DNA from: Heterodera schachtii | Lineage: Eukaryota > Nematoda > Chromadorea > Rhabditida > Heteroderidae | Direction: 5' to 3' | Length of the DNA stretch: 64,000 nucleotides | Assembly (NCBI GenBank): GCA_023374025.1 | Contig: SIJG01000016.1 | Location: 1,467,642 to 1,531,641, forward strand | Shown: in pieces, positions 1 through 11,000 of the stretch | Layout of the letters: each line of letters begins with the position of its first letter | Numbering within the stretch: position 1 is the first letter of the stretch | The notes under the pieces: model-generated | What the model was told of the DNA's origin: nothing | The model's database searches: none | What the model saw: only the letters and a program-made list of their open reading frames with translations | Program-made: the position numbers and the translations under genes

Positions 1-22
1 AATTTTATTGATAAGTTTTTCC

Positions 23-1783
23 TAGGGTTCGAGCCCCGTGGGCGGGGGTGGCTTTTCGCGGGGGCGGGGGATTGTGGGGGGTCAGAGTCGCGGGGGCGGG
101 GGCGGGGGTGAGCAAATGACTCGCCCCCGGGGACGGGGGCGGGGGTTTGCTTTTAATTAGCTCCAAAAAATCTCACAAAAAAATTAATTTTTTTGAATGA
201 TGTGTTTGGTTCCACATTCCTTTATTCGTTGTATCGCCTCGATTTTATTCTTTTTGGTATAATTGCACAGATATTGTCTAAAAATGACCAAATTTAGGGA
301 TTATAAATTATGCCAGAATAGTCAATTTTATGGGTTTTTTTGTCTATTAATCCAGGGTTTCTATCTCAAAATTTTCAAAATAACAGAGGCCAAAAAATAA
401 GACTATGGTTAAAAATAAGAACATTTTGCAAAATTGCTTAAAATATTTTTACATTTTATTCTCAACCAAAAATGAATTCTATTATTATATATATATATAT
501 CATAAATTTCAGAGCATTCGGGATCACTAAATCAGATTTTTAACATTTTTTGTGGCACATTTCCAAAAAACATGGTGAATGTGCGAGGGGAGAGTCCCGC
601 CGGGAAAAATTTTTGAAAATTTGAATGCAATTTGTTAACAAATTTTGTCCAAAAAAGGACAAAAGTTTAAGATCTTTGGCTAATTTTTAAGAAAAAATAG
701 GATTTTTTGGGGGCAGGCTGTGCCGATTGGCGCCGCAAGGGAAAAATTTTTAAGACTTTATATGAATTTTGTTAGAAATTAGCAATTTTTCAGAAATTTC
801 CCTCTTTTAGATGAAAATAAAGCACTACCCCCAAATCAGAACATTTCTTACAAATAAGAACATATAAAAAAAGCCTGTATTAATTTGAAAAAAAAATAAA
901 ATCGAAAAAAAAAACGTCAGCCGGTGTCGAACTCATAACAAAAAGTATCGTTATGTTGAAGTACTAACCACTACTCCACAAATATATTTAAAAATGAAAA
1001 TAAAATTCATTTTTTCATAAAATTTGTCAAAATGATTAAAAAAATTCAAAATTATATAAATTTTTTGCCTTTTATCCACGATATGTCATTCTTAGGGGTG
1101 TATTTTTCACCCCCGCGCCCCCGCGGGGGTGAAGGTCGCGGGGGCGGGGGATGCGGGGGTCTGAATCACGGGGGCGGGGACTTTTCAAAAATTTTTCCCG
1201 GCGGGACCTCTCCCCTCGCACATTCACCATGTTTTTTGGAAATGTGCCACAAAAAATGTTAAAAATCTGATTTAGTGATCCCGAATGCTCTGAAATTTAT
1301 GATATATATATATATATATATATAATAATAGAATTCATTTTGGTTGAGAATAATGTAAAAATATTTGAAGCAATTTTGCAAAATGTTCTTATTTTTAACC
1401 ATAGTCTTATTTTTTGGCCTTTGTTATTTTGAAAATTTTGAGATAGAAAACCTGGATTAATAGACAAAAAAAACCATAAAAATTGACTATTCTGGCATAA
1501 TTTATAATCCCTAAATTTGGTCATTTTTAGACAATATCTGTGCAATTATAACAAAAAGAATTAAACCGAGGCGATACAACGAATAAAGGAATGTGGAACC
1601 AAACACCTCATTCAAAAAAATTAATTTTTTGTGAGATTTTTTGGAGCTAATTAAAAGCAAACCCCCGCCCCCGTCCCCGGGGGCGAGTCATTTGCTCACC
1701 CCCGCCCCCGCCCCCGCGACTCTGACCCCCGCAATCCCCCGCCCCCGCGAAAAGCCACCCCCGCCCACGGGGCTTGAACCCTA
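23..1783. mobile_element. 1.76 kb foldback element with ~590-bp GC-rich inverted arms
   Basis: The first ~590 bases (from TAGGGTTCGAGCCCCGTGGG) reappear inverted at about 1190-1783, ending CGGGGCTTGAACCCTA. Both arms carry runs of GGGGGCGGGGG near the outer end and a gagatagaaa(c)cctg/cagggtttctatctc block further in, suggesting a hAT-like MITE nested inside a larger foldback. A second G-rich block lies in the centre (1110-1180). No transposase is visible. The outer flanks do not give a clean target duplication, so the exact ends and the superfamily are uncertain. Confidence 0.75.
923..980 (-). other. tRNA-like pol III A/B-box sequence inside the foldback
   Basis: On the minus strand TGGAGTAGTGG (968-978) matches a tRNA A box. 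GAGTTCGACACC (923-934) matches a B box at tRNA-like spacing, and a long T run follows (minus strand, about 902-914). The acceptor and T stems do not pair, so this is not a functional tRNA. A tRNA-derived SINE head is the best guess; a chance match is possible. Confidence 0.3.
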
Positions 1784-2214
1784 ATAAATAGTTCCACGGC
1801 AATTGGATCTCAAAAAATTGTTTGCCATTCTGCTTATGGCATTTTTGGCAAAATTAGCAATGTGACTGACTCTTTGGCGATTGCTGTTGCTGAGTTGGCA
1901 AATTTTTTTCATGATTTGGACCAAAACGTCAATTCGACTATGGTTGCGAATAAATAAGTGCTGAATCATCGTGGAGCCGGTAATTATTCAATAAAATTAT
2001 TTAATTATATTTTAGAAAATATAAAATATTCAAATTGAAACTAGCCTTTTTTAATTAAATGCTCATGGGTTTAAGATCCAGCAAATTTAGATAGCTTAAT
2101 AAGGCCTAAAAAAAACCAAAATATGTGCAATATTATTAATTGAACGAAATGTGTCATTCCTTTTGTTTAGAAAATCACATATTTGACATACATAATATTT
2201 TTGGCTCTATTCCA

Positions 2215-2539
2215 GTTTACGCGTCCAATGAGTGACCACCCCCACTTTTTTAGATCATAACTTTTTTCTTAAGCTTAAAGTTTAGGGAATTTATAAATAC
2301 AAGAAAAGAATAAATACATATATAAGAGAAAAAAATTACAATGTGAAAACCCAAAATTCAAAATTTATATATTCAAGAATAATTTTTTGTGTGTTGCCTT
2401 TATCCGAGAATTTAAGTATATAATAATTTCCTTAAACTTTAAGCGTTCGATTGATACCAATAATGTATGGATTGACCAAATAAGAAAAAAAAGTTATGAT
2501 CTAAAAAAGTGAGGGTGATCACTCATTGGACGCGTAAAC
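2215..2539. mobile_element. 325-bp MITE with ~60-bp terminal inverted repeats
   Basis: The left end GTTTACGCGTCCAATGAGTG and the following ~40 bases (to TTTAGATCATAACTTTTTTC) recur inverted at about 2480-2539. The interior is AT-rich with no ORF. It is a non-autonomous inverted-repeat element; the flanks do not reveal an obvious target duplication. The stretch 2540-3392 beyond it holds nothing I can recognise. Confidence 0.8.
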
Positions 2540-3392
2540 ATTGATTGGATGCGTCAGAGCCATATTTTTTGATGTTTTTTGTTTATGACAAACATTTTTA
2601 GGATAGAATTTGAATTTTTTGATTGGGTTCAGACTGTCCGCAAAGCTTTGTTCAATTAGTATCAATTCTTAATGAACATTAAAAAAATATACTTTTAAAT
2701 ACAATAATTTAATACATTGTATTCAGGTGTTCGTTAATGACTCCAATAAAAAATGACATGAATTGACGTTTAAAAAGGTGGACATTAAATAATATTATGA
2801 TAATAACTTGTTTTATGCAATCTTTGAATAAAGTGTTCTCACTGTATTTAACCAATGATCCAGTTCTCCAGGACAAGCAATAAAGGAATAAACTCAAAAA
2901 ATAAAACTCACCTGAAGTAATTGCGTAATTATTTTTTTATTTATTAGTTTAAAAAAACAAATTTCCCAAAAAATCTGTTCCAACAAAAAGAATTGGCAAT
3001 ATCCAAATCAATAGGTATGTGCAAGAGTCAAGAGAAATTCTATGATTTTCTGTGATCTCGGGGTCATTTATCGGTCTCGATTCTCGATAAAAAGCATTTC
3101 CTCCACGTACAAAGGATAAAAATTGTAAAAAAAATTCTTAACATAAACATAACAACTTTTTTCATTCATCGGAGTTACTTTGTCTTTATCCATAAACTGA
3201 TTATTTCGATAATTAGCGGGAATGTTTAGTGAAACCAAGACAAAATGCCATAACACCTTTCTTGGCAAAATCTCAGACTAACAATAAGACATGACAAAAT
3301 CTTTTAAAATCTTCGGCTTCTGCCATGCATTTGTGTTAATTCAATGGTCGCCCCGTCCCGTTCATCGGATGGGTTCCGTGTTGCTATGCTAC

Positions 3393-6300
3393 TTAACGGA
3401 TCCACCGTATCACTGATGCTGCTCCTCCGCTTACAGTGTTTCGCGACCGGTGTACAGTAACGCCGCTGATGGCGCTGACCCGGTTACTGTGGAACAGTTT
3501 CTTGTACAGCATGCGGCAATCCTCGCGTATTGTTTTGTTCAACGCCCAATAAATCACCGGGGGAAACCCTAGGGCGAAAATTTTATTAAGCATATTTACA
3601 TTTTATATATAAGCAAAGAGCAGTTCAGACCATGGATATGGAACCTAAATAAAAGAAACGAATTTTCGGAATTTAATTGCCACCAAAATTATGATTTTGA
3701 CCAAGCAAATTCAGCGAGAGTGATCATCCACTGATGGGCTTCGTTGTATTGCAAATAGACGTAAATGATGCCGGTCAAAGAGTGAATCAGCGAAATCAAA
3801 AACACTTGGACAAATGTCTGACAATTTAAAAAGTCATAAAAGTAAATTTACTATCTTAATTGGTTGAATTTCTGGCAATAATTAAGAAGGCAGATGCCAA
3901 ATCAATTTGTTTTTAAATTTGTGTTAAAATCTATTTCTAGTGGGTATTACATGGTACTGATCTGATTGATTGTGTAAACGTCGGCTTTATCACATTATTA
4001 GGGCCGCGATTTTTAGTGAAAAACGATTTTCTTTGCTTAATTGATTTGAAGAAAGGAGCTCAAAAAACGCATTTCTGCATTAAAATTTTCGATTCTGATG
4101 TCATTATCCGTCAATAGAAATAACTATTTTGGTGCTTCGTCGCTAAAATAGTTAAAATTCATTATTTTGACATTTTGTCACTATTTTTTCACTATTTCGA
4201 CATTTTTTGGAAAATTTCTCAATAAAAATGCAATAAAAACGAAAAATACACCCCTAAGAATCGACTTAAAAAATTTCAAAAAATACACCCCCTAAAAACT
4301 AAAAATCGACGCAAAAACTTTCAAAAATACACTCCTATGAAAAAAAAGTTTCCCAAAAATTTCATTTTCTTGGCAAGAATATTTTATTTTAAAAATTATT
4401 TTTCAGTACTTATTTTGTGTTTTTTGCCCTTAAAAATCCCATTCCTACTCATTTGCAACTGCAATTAGTGAATAAAAATTAGTTTTGTTCAATTTTTGTC
4501 TAAAAATTATGTCACTATTCGTCACTATTTCGCATTTTTTGTCACTATTTTGGCATTTTTACTCACTATTTTAGTTAACTATTTTGAAATTTTTCGTCAC
4601 TAAAAGTCGCGCCCCTACACAATACGCTTTCTAATAAATATGATTTTATCAAATCCTTATCTATTGATTACATAATGTAATTGGTTTTTTAGTATAATTT
4701 TTTTAATTAAGGATTGCCTGGCTTTTACAAAATTGCAAACATTAAAATTTTGTTTAAAAAAAACCACGAATTCGATGGGAAAGGCTAAAAAGCCGACAAC
4801 CAACCTTCGCTTGTAAAGTGTCCAATTCGGAAATGTAAGTGCCAAATTGTTGGCGATTCTTACGTATATCGAAGAAAAGTTTGGCAGCTAATATAAAGTA
4901 AATGATTGGACAAAGGAAAGCCACGGTAATGTCGTGCACAATTTGGATCGGTTCTTCGTACTGAATTTTGGAAATTTTAATAACCTAATTTTAGGTGCCA
5001 TTTCAAATGTGCAACTTTGATTGATTTCAAGAAAACTATCGTTTCATGCCATTTCTAAAAGTTAAATCAAAATAATATATAACTAATTTGTTTTTATTAA
5101 GGGTAGATAAAGTCGAAAATTCCTAACATTTCAATTCTTTTTTCTAAAAAAGGATCTAAAGTGCGCGTTTCTTCATTAATTAGGGAATAAATTAGTCATT
5201 TCCAAATTCTTTATGACGAAAAATGAATTCGCCAGAAATAAACGTTTTTTTTTAATTTTCAAAGCTGCACACTTTTAAAAGCTAATGAAACTTCATTTTC
5301 GGTTTTGTGATAGCCAATAAATGGGTCGTAAAACCAGGCAAAGAAAAGGCCGCTGAACAGGGCCGGCTTTATGAAAACGGTCCAATAAAGCGCATAAAGG
5401 GAACAGCCGATGAGCCAAAAATTTATGCGGCGACCCGAGAACAGAAAATGCGATGCACGGGCACTGCTCAGCTCGAGACAGCGGTTGAATGCCAAAATCT
5501 GGGATATTATTAATTTTAACTTCAGCGGTGTCGTTAAAGCTGGTCCCAGTTCCTAAATTACGTGATCCCAAAATTTTTGGTGCCTCGGAATTAGTAACCC
5601 TCCTCCTGCTCCCGTTCAATCAAAATTCCGGATTAAAATATTAATTAATTTCATCCATTACCAAATCCATCGTACTTTCGGCAATATAAATGGCTTAAAA
5701 TAAAAGAAAGAAAGAAGTTCGTTGAGTTCAAAAACCCTGAACGGTCATCCCAGCGAAGTAAATCAGTGTCGGATTGGAGCAGAAAACGGCTCCGCGGAAG
5801 CTGAGCCACGCGCTAAAATAGCCCAGGACGAACATGTTGACCAGGTCGGTGATGCCAATGTAAAACAACATTTTGTAGCAAGAATTCTCACGCATGTGCT
5901 TCCCAATGGAGTAAATGCACGGAAAATAAAGGACCTGCATAATTCGAAAATACTCGAAATAGGGTACGGAAGATTTTTTGGGTTTTATTTTTTTTCTGGT
6001 TTTCTGGGCACTTTCGAAAACAGACATTTGTTTTGTTGCTACTGTTAAATAGTGTTGTTCGAGAATCTCTGCCTTGAGTCTCGACGAGCCAAAATTTAAA
6101 AAAATTTTTTGCTAAAAAAGACTCAAAAATTGCTTTTTAAATTTATAGAAAGTTTTAAATGATTTTTAAGCGGAAAATAAAAAAAAATTTTACTAAAACC
6201 CTTGGTTCTCGGGGTTTTGAGTCTCGGGGCCAATGCTCGGTCTCGAGTCTAGGGAAAATATTCGGCTCGAATAGTGCTATTGTTAAGCAACTGTTGGCCC

Positions 6301-7093
6301 TATTTTATAGTTGGTTTTATTTTAATATATATTCCTAAAATCATAAAAAACCTGGAAATCTTCTTCTGTGGCTTTATATTTACCATTCAACATCTGTTTT
6401 TTGAATTTTTATTCCCCGACAAATTTTGATGAGTTTCGGTCCATAAAACTGAGAAAAAGATCATTAGGGATTTGGTTTTTAGGCAAAAAAATCGCGAAAT
6501 AGGCACATAAAAAGACATCAAAAATCACAAAAAGGCATTAAATAGGAATAAAATCCCCGAATAGGCACTAAAATAATATGCAAAAATTTTTTATTAACGT
6601 TTTTTAGGTAGCAAAACACAAAACTTAAATGTTTCAATTGTAAATAAATGTATTAAAAAAATCGATATTTTTAAACCAAATTTTTATTAAAAAAAAAAAA
6701 AATTAAATTTCGGGGGTGATTTTTGAGTTCTTAGGGGTTATTTTCTGATTTTTTTTGGGTCATTTCTAAAAGTCATCGTAGACTCCCCAAACCAAGAGAG
6801 AAACACTTTTTTCGTGCTTATCTGTGCATATCAAGTGTGCAAGAATTTAAGGCCTTTGCCTAAAAAACGAATATCTACTGATCATAAAAAGGGTTTGATC
6901 AGAACACCAAATACGTGTGGATGAGGGAGGAATCATTAGTATAATCACTTACGTAGTAAATGGTGCACAGAATGCAAATTACGATTGACTCGGGCACAAA
7001 TTGGCGCTGCTCCAATGGGACGGAGTCAATGATCAGCCCGGTGCAATTGTACAACCGTTCGTATTCAGCATGACGAAAAAAGAACAATTCCAT
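3393..7093 (-). CDS. Serpentine receptor class T (Srt) chemoreceptor, 7 exons, possibly a pseudogene
   Basis: Predicted seven-transmembrane chemosensory GPCR of the nematode Srt family. Exons: 7093-6953, 5934-5736, 5552-5521, 5498-5292, 4960-4805, 3817-3702, 3568-3393. Family signatures seen in order: N-terminal EYERLYNC; YFPCIYSIGK; SCYKMLFYIGITDL; FRGAVFCSNPTLIYFAG; ILAFNRCLEL at TM3; DPFIGY; TLQAK then FVQVFLISLIHSLTGIIYVY; and GFPPVIYWALNKTIRED at TM7. Phases agree from exon 1 to exon 6, but intron 3 would be only 22 nt and exon 6 to exon 7 is off by one base. Either splicing is unusual or there are indels, which makes a decayed gene plausible. Repeat elements occupy introns 1 and 5. Family assignment is strong; an intact product is doubtful. 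About 340 codons, typical of Srt. Confidence 0.85.
4009..4617. mobile_element. hAT-like MITE in an Srt intron
   Basis: Starts TAGGGCCGCGATTTTTAGTGA and ends as the imperfect inverse TCACTAAAAGTCGCGCCCCTA. Flanking 8-mers are cacattat (left) and cacaatac (right), a decayed 8-bp duplication as expected for hAT. The interior is rich in CACTATTT repeats and has no ORF. It lies in the intron between Srt exons 5 and 6. Confidence 0.65.
6465..6877. mobile_element. Degenerate hAT-like MITE, relative of the 22.0 kb copy
   Basis: The left end tagggatttggtttttaggc pairs with the right end gcctaaaaaacgaatatcta. The interior shares with 22010-22603 the run of aaataggca(c/t) motifs and a block around ccccaaaccaag. 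It sits in Srt intron 1 and has no coding capacity. Confidence 0.6.
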
Positions 7094-7577
7094 CAAACTT
7101 TGGAAAGCGATCCGCAGTTTTGAATGGATTAATTGTTGCTAGGAAAAGCGAAATATTTTTAAATTTTGTTTTTATTTATATTTTTAAATTTTGTTTTTAT
7201 TTGGCATTTGAATGATTCAACTTTGTCGACATTGGCATTCGTTAATTAACTAAAAAACCCTTTTATTATAAAACTTAAAAATGAATATTCCCCCGAATAT
7301 CTTTGAACGACTTTTTATCTTTTCATTCGAAAGCTCTTAACAAGCTTTATCGGCTTCCCAGAAATCACAAAGTTAGAAATACCTTATCAAAAGCTTCTAA
7401 ACATGCATAGCTTTCGAACGATGCCAAATTTATAAAATTTGGCCTACTGAGAAAAAAGTTATAATGCTTTAAGCTTGGCTCAGACGGAACTGGCCAGACG
7501 GAACTGACCCCTACCGGGCCGGGGAGTATCCTCTGCTTCACCATCCCGGGCATTTTTTCGCCGACGAAAAAATGCTA

Positions 7578-7694
7578 TTATTTTTCAAGGATTCCCTCAG
7601 GAGGTAATTGATAACCCACAAAAAGTCCGTAATCAGAATCCCGGCACAGACCATTAAAATCTGCTGGATTTCTAATAATAATACGTTGTGTCAT
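7578..7694 (-). CDS. Small ORF or isolated first exon, 38 codons, unrecognised
   Basis: ATG at 7694 reads MTQRIIIRNPADF, then CRDSDYGLFVGYQLPPEG and a stop at 7578. The composition looks more protein-like than the surrounding AT-rich DNA. I do not recognise the product and cannot tell a short gene from a first exon or a relic. It lies about 0.5 kb upstream of the Srt start. The rest of 7094-9250 shows no coding signal or repeat structure I can support. Confidence 0.2.
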   Translation of the reverse strand: MTQRIIIRNPADFNGLCRDSDYGLFVGYQLPPEGILEK

Positions 7695-9590
7695 GGTGCT
7701 TGTTAATGTTTTGTTATCATAAATGAAGGATTAAAATTTTAATACCTCAATTATTAATTTTTGTATGAGACTGAGAAATGTTAGCGGGACTAATTAAACT
7801 TTTTGTTGATAGTAATTTCGAAAGTAATTTTTTTGCATTTTCCGGACCACCACGGACATTAAAAGAAGAATTTTTGACAAAACAAATTTGAAAATAACTG
7901 CTGGCTCCGGATCTGTCTGGGCTGCTGCACGTAAATGGATTCAATTTCGGAAATCCGTAATATCGGAATTTTTTCAATAGCCGAAATCCGTATTACGTGG
8001 AGGGGGGTATAAAAAAAGTCATCCTAAAAGCAAGTAAACTTTGCATGCATTTGAATTTTTAAGAGTGCATTTTAGAAAATTTTTCGAAAGTTCGATCATT
8101 AGAGTTGGATTATATTTATTTTGGTTATATTCAAAATTTCGAAAAAAATCAGAATAGAAGAAAAATAGGCGGAGAAACACCAAAAAAGGAACGCCTTATT
8201 TTCGGTGCGAAAAGTCCAAAATAAGGAAAGAAAGCCGTTGAAAAACATAAAACCTAAGAATCTCGACCTAATCTCGACCTAGGTAATAACCATATAAATT
8301 TGTGAAAAGGCGTTTTTTAAACCCATTTATATTATCTTATTTTAATGGAAGTTTGAGTTCTAACTTAAATAAAATTATTTTAAATGGAGTTAATTATTAT
8401 TTTCAATTTAAAAAGAAGTTCATCAATATTGAAGATTTGGATAATTATAGGAATGAAATTATGAGTTGTAGAGATTTTTGAATTTATATCTGACAAAGAA
8501 CAATTATATATTTTGATGTAATTTAAGAAGATTTTTTGATGTTTATGTTTTATTAGAACCTTTAATATTTTCGATAAAAAATAAACTTGTAAATTTGTAA
8601 TTAGCAATCAGAAAATTTTTAAAATTGAAATTAGTGACTCAAAAAAGTACAAATTATATTTGTTTTGTTCTTGAATGCTTTTATGTTTGCTTTGTCAAAA
8701 TTATCTGTAGCTTATAATTTAGAAGAGATAAATAAAATTTTCGTCAAATTTCTTATTTTCACAAAATTATCACTGCTATGTTTAAAAATTTTATGGTGAT
8801 AAATTTTTTAAGAAATCTCAAAAATACAATTAAAATTAAAAGAAATGAAAAAGTAAATTCGCAAATGCATTTTATATAAAATAAAAAAAAGTACGGCATC
8901 GCTTTTCAACAATTAATAAGTACAAACCGTCAAAACATTATTATCATTAATACGTTTAATGAGCTGCCAAGAAGAAGAGTAAAAAAATGCGCAACAAATT
9001 ATACGACATCTCGCAGCCCACTCACTCACTTAATGAGCAATGCGTAAACGGATACTGTATTTTTTAATTGGGAAAGGGCGGCTAATTTATTAACGGTCCG
9101 TTCATTTTTTCTCTTCTCAAAATTTACCGGAAAAGGAAATGCAATAAAATACATAACCACAAAATTTTACAAAATAATGGTAAAATGTGAATGTAATATC
9201 AGATTTAATGCATAAATAATGAAAGAAACGGACTAATAAAAGTGCATCATGAATAGGAGGGCTACGATTTTTAGGCTCTAAAAACTGCCAAAATAGGTAG
9301 GCTTTAGGCTCTAATAAATGGAAAATAGGCTCTAAAAAGCCTCAAATTTAGTGGTGAAAATGACAAATTTATTCAAAAAAATAATAAAATTAAGCCATAT
9401 CAGTTTTTTCTTAAGGGTGTATTTTTGAAAATTTTCGGGTTGATTCTTAGGGGGTGTATTTAAAAAAAAAATTTTTAGGTCGATTCTAGGTGTGTTTTTA
9501 TTGCATTTTTGTTAATAGTTTTGGACAAAACGCCAAAATAGGTCAAAATAGGTTTTTAAAAATTTTTTCTAAGCTTTTTAGGCTTTAAAG

Positions 9591-10155
9591 CAGGGTTTCT
9601 ATCGAAAATTTTTCAAAATCAGAACACAATACCCAAAAAATCAGATTTTGGGGTCAAAAATCAGGACATTTGGCAAAATTGCTTCAAATCGGTTATTTTT
9701 AAAATTTATTCGATCAAAAATGTATCAAAATATCATATTTTCGTCTCCCATTATCGATTTTAACAATTTTGGGGAGGAAATTAGGCAAATCGTAAATTTT
9801 AGTGCATTCGCAGCGCATTTTTTTTAAAAAAACTTTTGGGAAATGCGCGAGGGGTGGAGGTTCGGCGGCGCCGATAGGCGCCGCCGGGAAATTTTTTTGT
9901 AATTTTTAATGGGATTTGTAACAGATTTTTGCCCAAAAAGGACCAAATTTTGCCAAAATTCTTATTTTTCTTGATAAAAAGTCACATTATGCCACAAAAT
10001 TTCAAAAGTATGAGTTTATTTAAGAAATAAGGACAAAATTTGGTCGCTACCTCCAAATCAGGACAAATCTGACAAATCAGGACATTTTCATTTTATCAGA
10101 TTTGGACCCTCCAAATCAGGACAAATCTGATAAATCAGGACAGATAGAAACCCTG
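9591..10155. mobile_element. hAT-like MITE with perfect 8-bp target duplication
   Basis: Terminal inverted repeats CAGGGTTTCTATC / GATAGAAACCCTG. The 8-mer ctttaaag directly abuts both ends (9583-9590 and 10156-10163), a classic hAT footprint. Inside lies one GGCGGCGCCGATAGGCGCCG hairpin (9863-9887). It is inserted in an older repeat (about 9256-10480) built from aggctctaaaa and cacccctaagaa motifs. No ORF. Confidence 0.88.
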
Positions 10156-10163
10156 CTTTAAAG

Positions 10164-11000
10164 ATAAAAGCCTAGAATTTAACAAAATTTATGAAAACTA
10201 ATCAATCATATTTCGGTGATAAAAAAAACCGAAAAATACTTAATGAATTTAAAAATAAGAATTTTGTCCATTTTAATTTTATTTTAGGTTTTTCTTAGTT
10301 TGAACTATTAATGTTTAACAGTACAATCCTTTTTATGAATTTAAAAATGAAGGAAACTAATGATTTTAGAGGGACTTTTTAACACCTGAAAACACCTAAA
10401 ACGGCGGTTAGCACCTGTTTTAGCATTTTCAAATTTTTAGCATCTATTTTGGACTTTTTTCCATAAATTTTATATTAAATCGAAAAATACACCCCTAAGA
10501 AGCGCCCTCAAAAATTTGAGAAAACACACCCCTAAGAATTGATTAAAGTTTTAGAAAATACTGCAATTGTGCTGGCGAAATGAAAAAAAATTTCCGTTTA
10601 TGTCGGAAAATTATAAATTTCGTATAAGGTAGAACTTATGTATGAATATAATAATTGCATGGGGTTTCATTTGTTGCCGACTGAAAATCCATGCCACCCT
10701 GAGCATTTTGAAGCATGCTGAATAAATAATTTATGAGCACTCATCGAAATTTCTTTAATCATTTAAATATGCCATGGTTTAAACCAACAAATAGTCCTTA
10801 CAATATATGCATAAGAGGTCATGTTTGTATATTCTTGAGACCTTTTAAAAAATAAGTTAACAAAAAAATTATTAATTATACAATAATTATTCCTCACACC
10901 AATATTTTAATAAATTTATATGAATTAATTTGTAACATGAACAGTTCAAAAATCTAATTATATACAAATAAAAATTTTCAAAATAATTTTTATTATTGCT
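10164..11000. other. Gene-free stretch upstream of RING gene A's 3' end
   Basis: AT-rich. It contains the outer half of a dispersed repeat with a RC copy of the AGGGGTGTATTTTT motif (about 10480-10550) and otherwise nothing recognisable. It may include the 3' UTR of the RING-H2 gene ending at 11001. Confidence 0.5.

Noticed and set aside
1032..1262. Gly-rich 76-codon frame in the foldback centre
   Set aside because: Derived from the GGGGGCGGGG runs; no start context or conservation.
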